17,554 nt of DNA from CAVORB01 sp963736235 (GTDB taxonomy: Bacteria; Pseudomonadota; Gammaproteobacteria; Chromatiales; Chromatiaceae). The notes under the pieces were generated by a model. It saw nothing but the letters and a program-made list of their open reading frames with translations, had not been told where the DNA came from and did no database searches. The stretch is from assembly GCA_963736235.1 (NCBI GenBank), contig CAVTOR010000016.1, positions 1 to 17,554 of the forward strand. The letters are read 5' to 3'. Below, one piece after another: positions 17,529 to 17,554 of the stretch; the stretch's first letter is position 1, and each line of letters starts with the position of its first letter. The position numbers were made by a program, and so were the translations under genes.

Positions 17529-17554
17529 GTGAAATTCGTTATCGGCGCCATGAG
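17529..17554 (+). CDS. Possible start of a further gene, cut by the right edge (sulfotransferase-like opening?)
   Basis: From GTG 17529 the frame reads MKFVIGAM and then meets the window edge at the first two bases (AG) of the next codon. A GGAG lies four bases upstream. FVIGAM followed by an AG-starting codon (Arg or Ser) resembles the opening of PAPS-dependent sulfotransferases, whose 5'-phosphosulfate loop reads like IGAMRSGTT. Eight residues cannot prove this. Confidence 0.25.

Overview
The window looks like a high-GC gammaproteobacterial chromosome, with the feel of the Chromatiales/Ectothiorhodospiraceae. That placement is an inference from base composition, protein flavour and the housekeeping order amiB-mutL-miaA; no rRNA or other marker is present. 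The sequence carries many single-base frame breaks in otherwise conserved proteins. They are densest in the first 3 kb and sparser afterwards. Several genes are therefore given as one reconstructed span although no single reading frame covers them. Most breaks are probably assembly or sequencing errors, because conserved motifs resume at once in the next frame.

Layout. From 1 to 8.1 kb everything is on the minus strand. The order of transcription is tolC, aroC, an MFS permease, amiB, mutL and miaA (cut by the left edge). A good sigma70-type promoter lies upstream of tolC. From 8.35 to 11.22 kb two plus-strand genes lie back to back: an ABC exporter half-transporter and a YheT-type alpha/beta hydrolase. 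A minus-strand MarC-family membrane protein converges on them. All of this is core-genome material.

From 11.89 kb to the right edge lies a RiPP gene cluster of the lasso peptide type, all on the plus strand: B1 (PqqD-like leader-binding protein), B2 (transglutaminase-like leader peptidase), C (asparagine-synthetase-like cyclase), precursor A1, an HPr-kinase-like kinase, a PRMT-like methyltransferase with a C-terminal PqqD-like domain, and precursor A2. Neither precursor was in the supplied gene calls. Both match the leader motif YxxPxLxxxG-x5-T exactly, have a Glu at core position 8 for the macrolactam, and end in Arg-Pro.

Expected working: B1 binds the leader, B2 cuts after the Thr-Ala at its end, and C adenylates Glu8 and closes the ring onto residue 1. 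The kinase and methyltransferase are candidate tailoring enzymes. Unusual points are the split B with the precursor behind C in a proteobacterium, the very hydrophilic cores without aromatic residues, a Ser at core position 1 in A2, the PRMT-like enzyme fused to a leader-binding-like domain, and the absence of an obvious dedicated exporter. The last 26 bases may begin a further gene, possibly a sulfotransferase.
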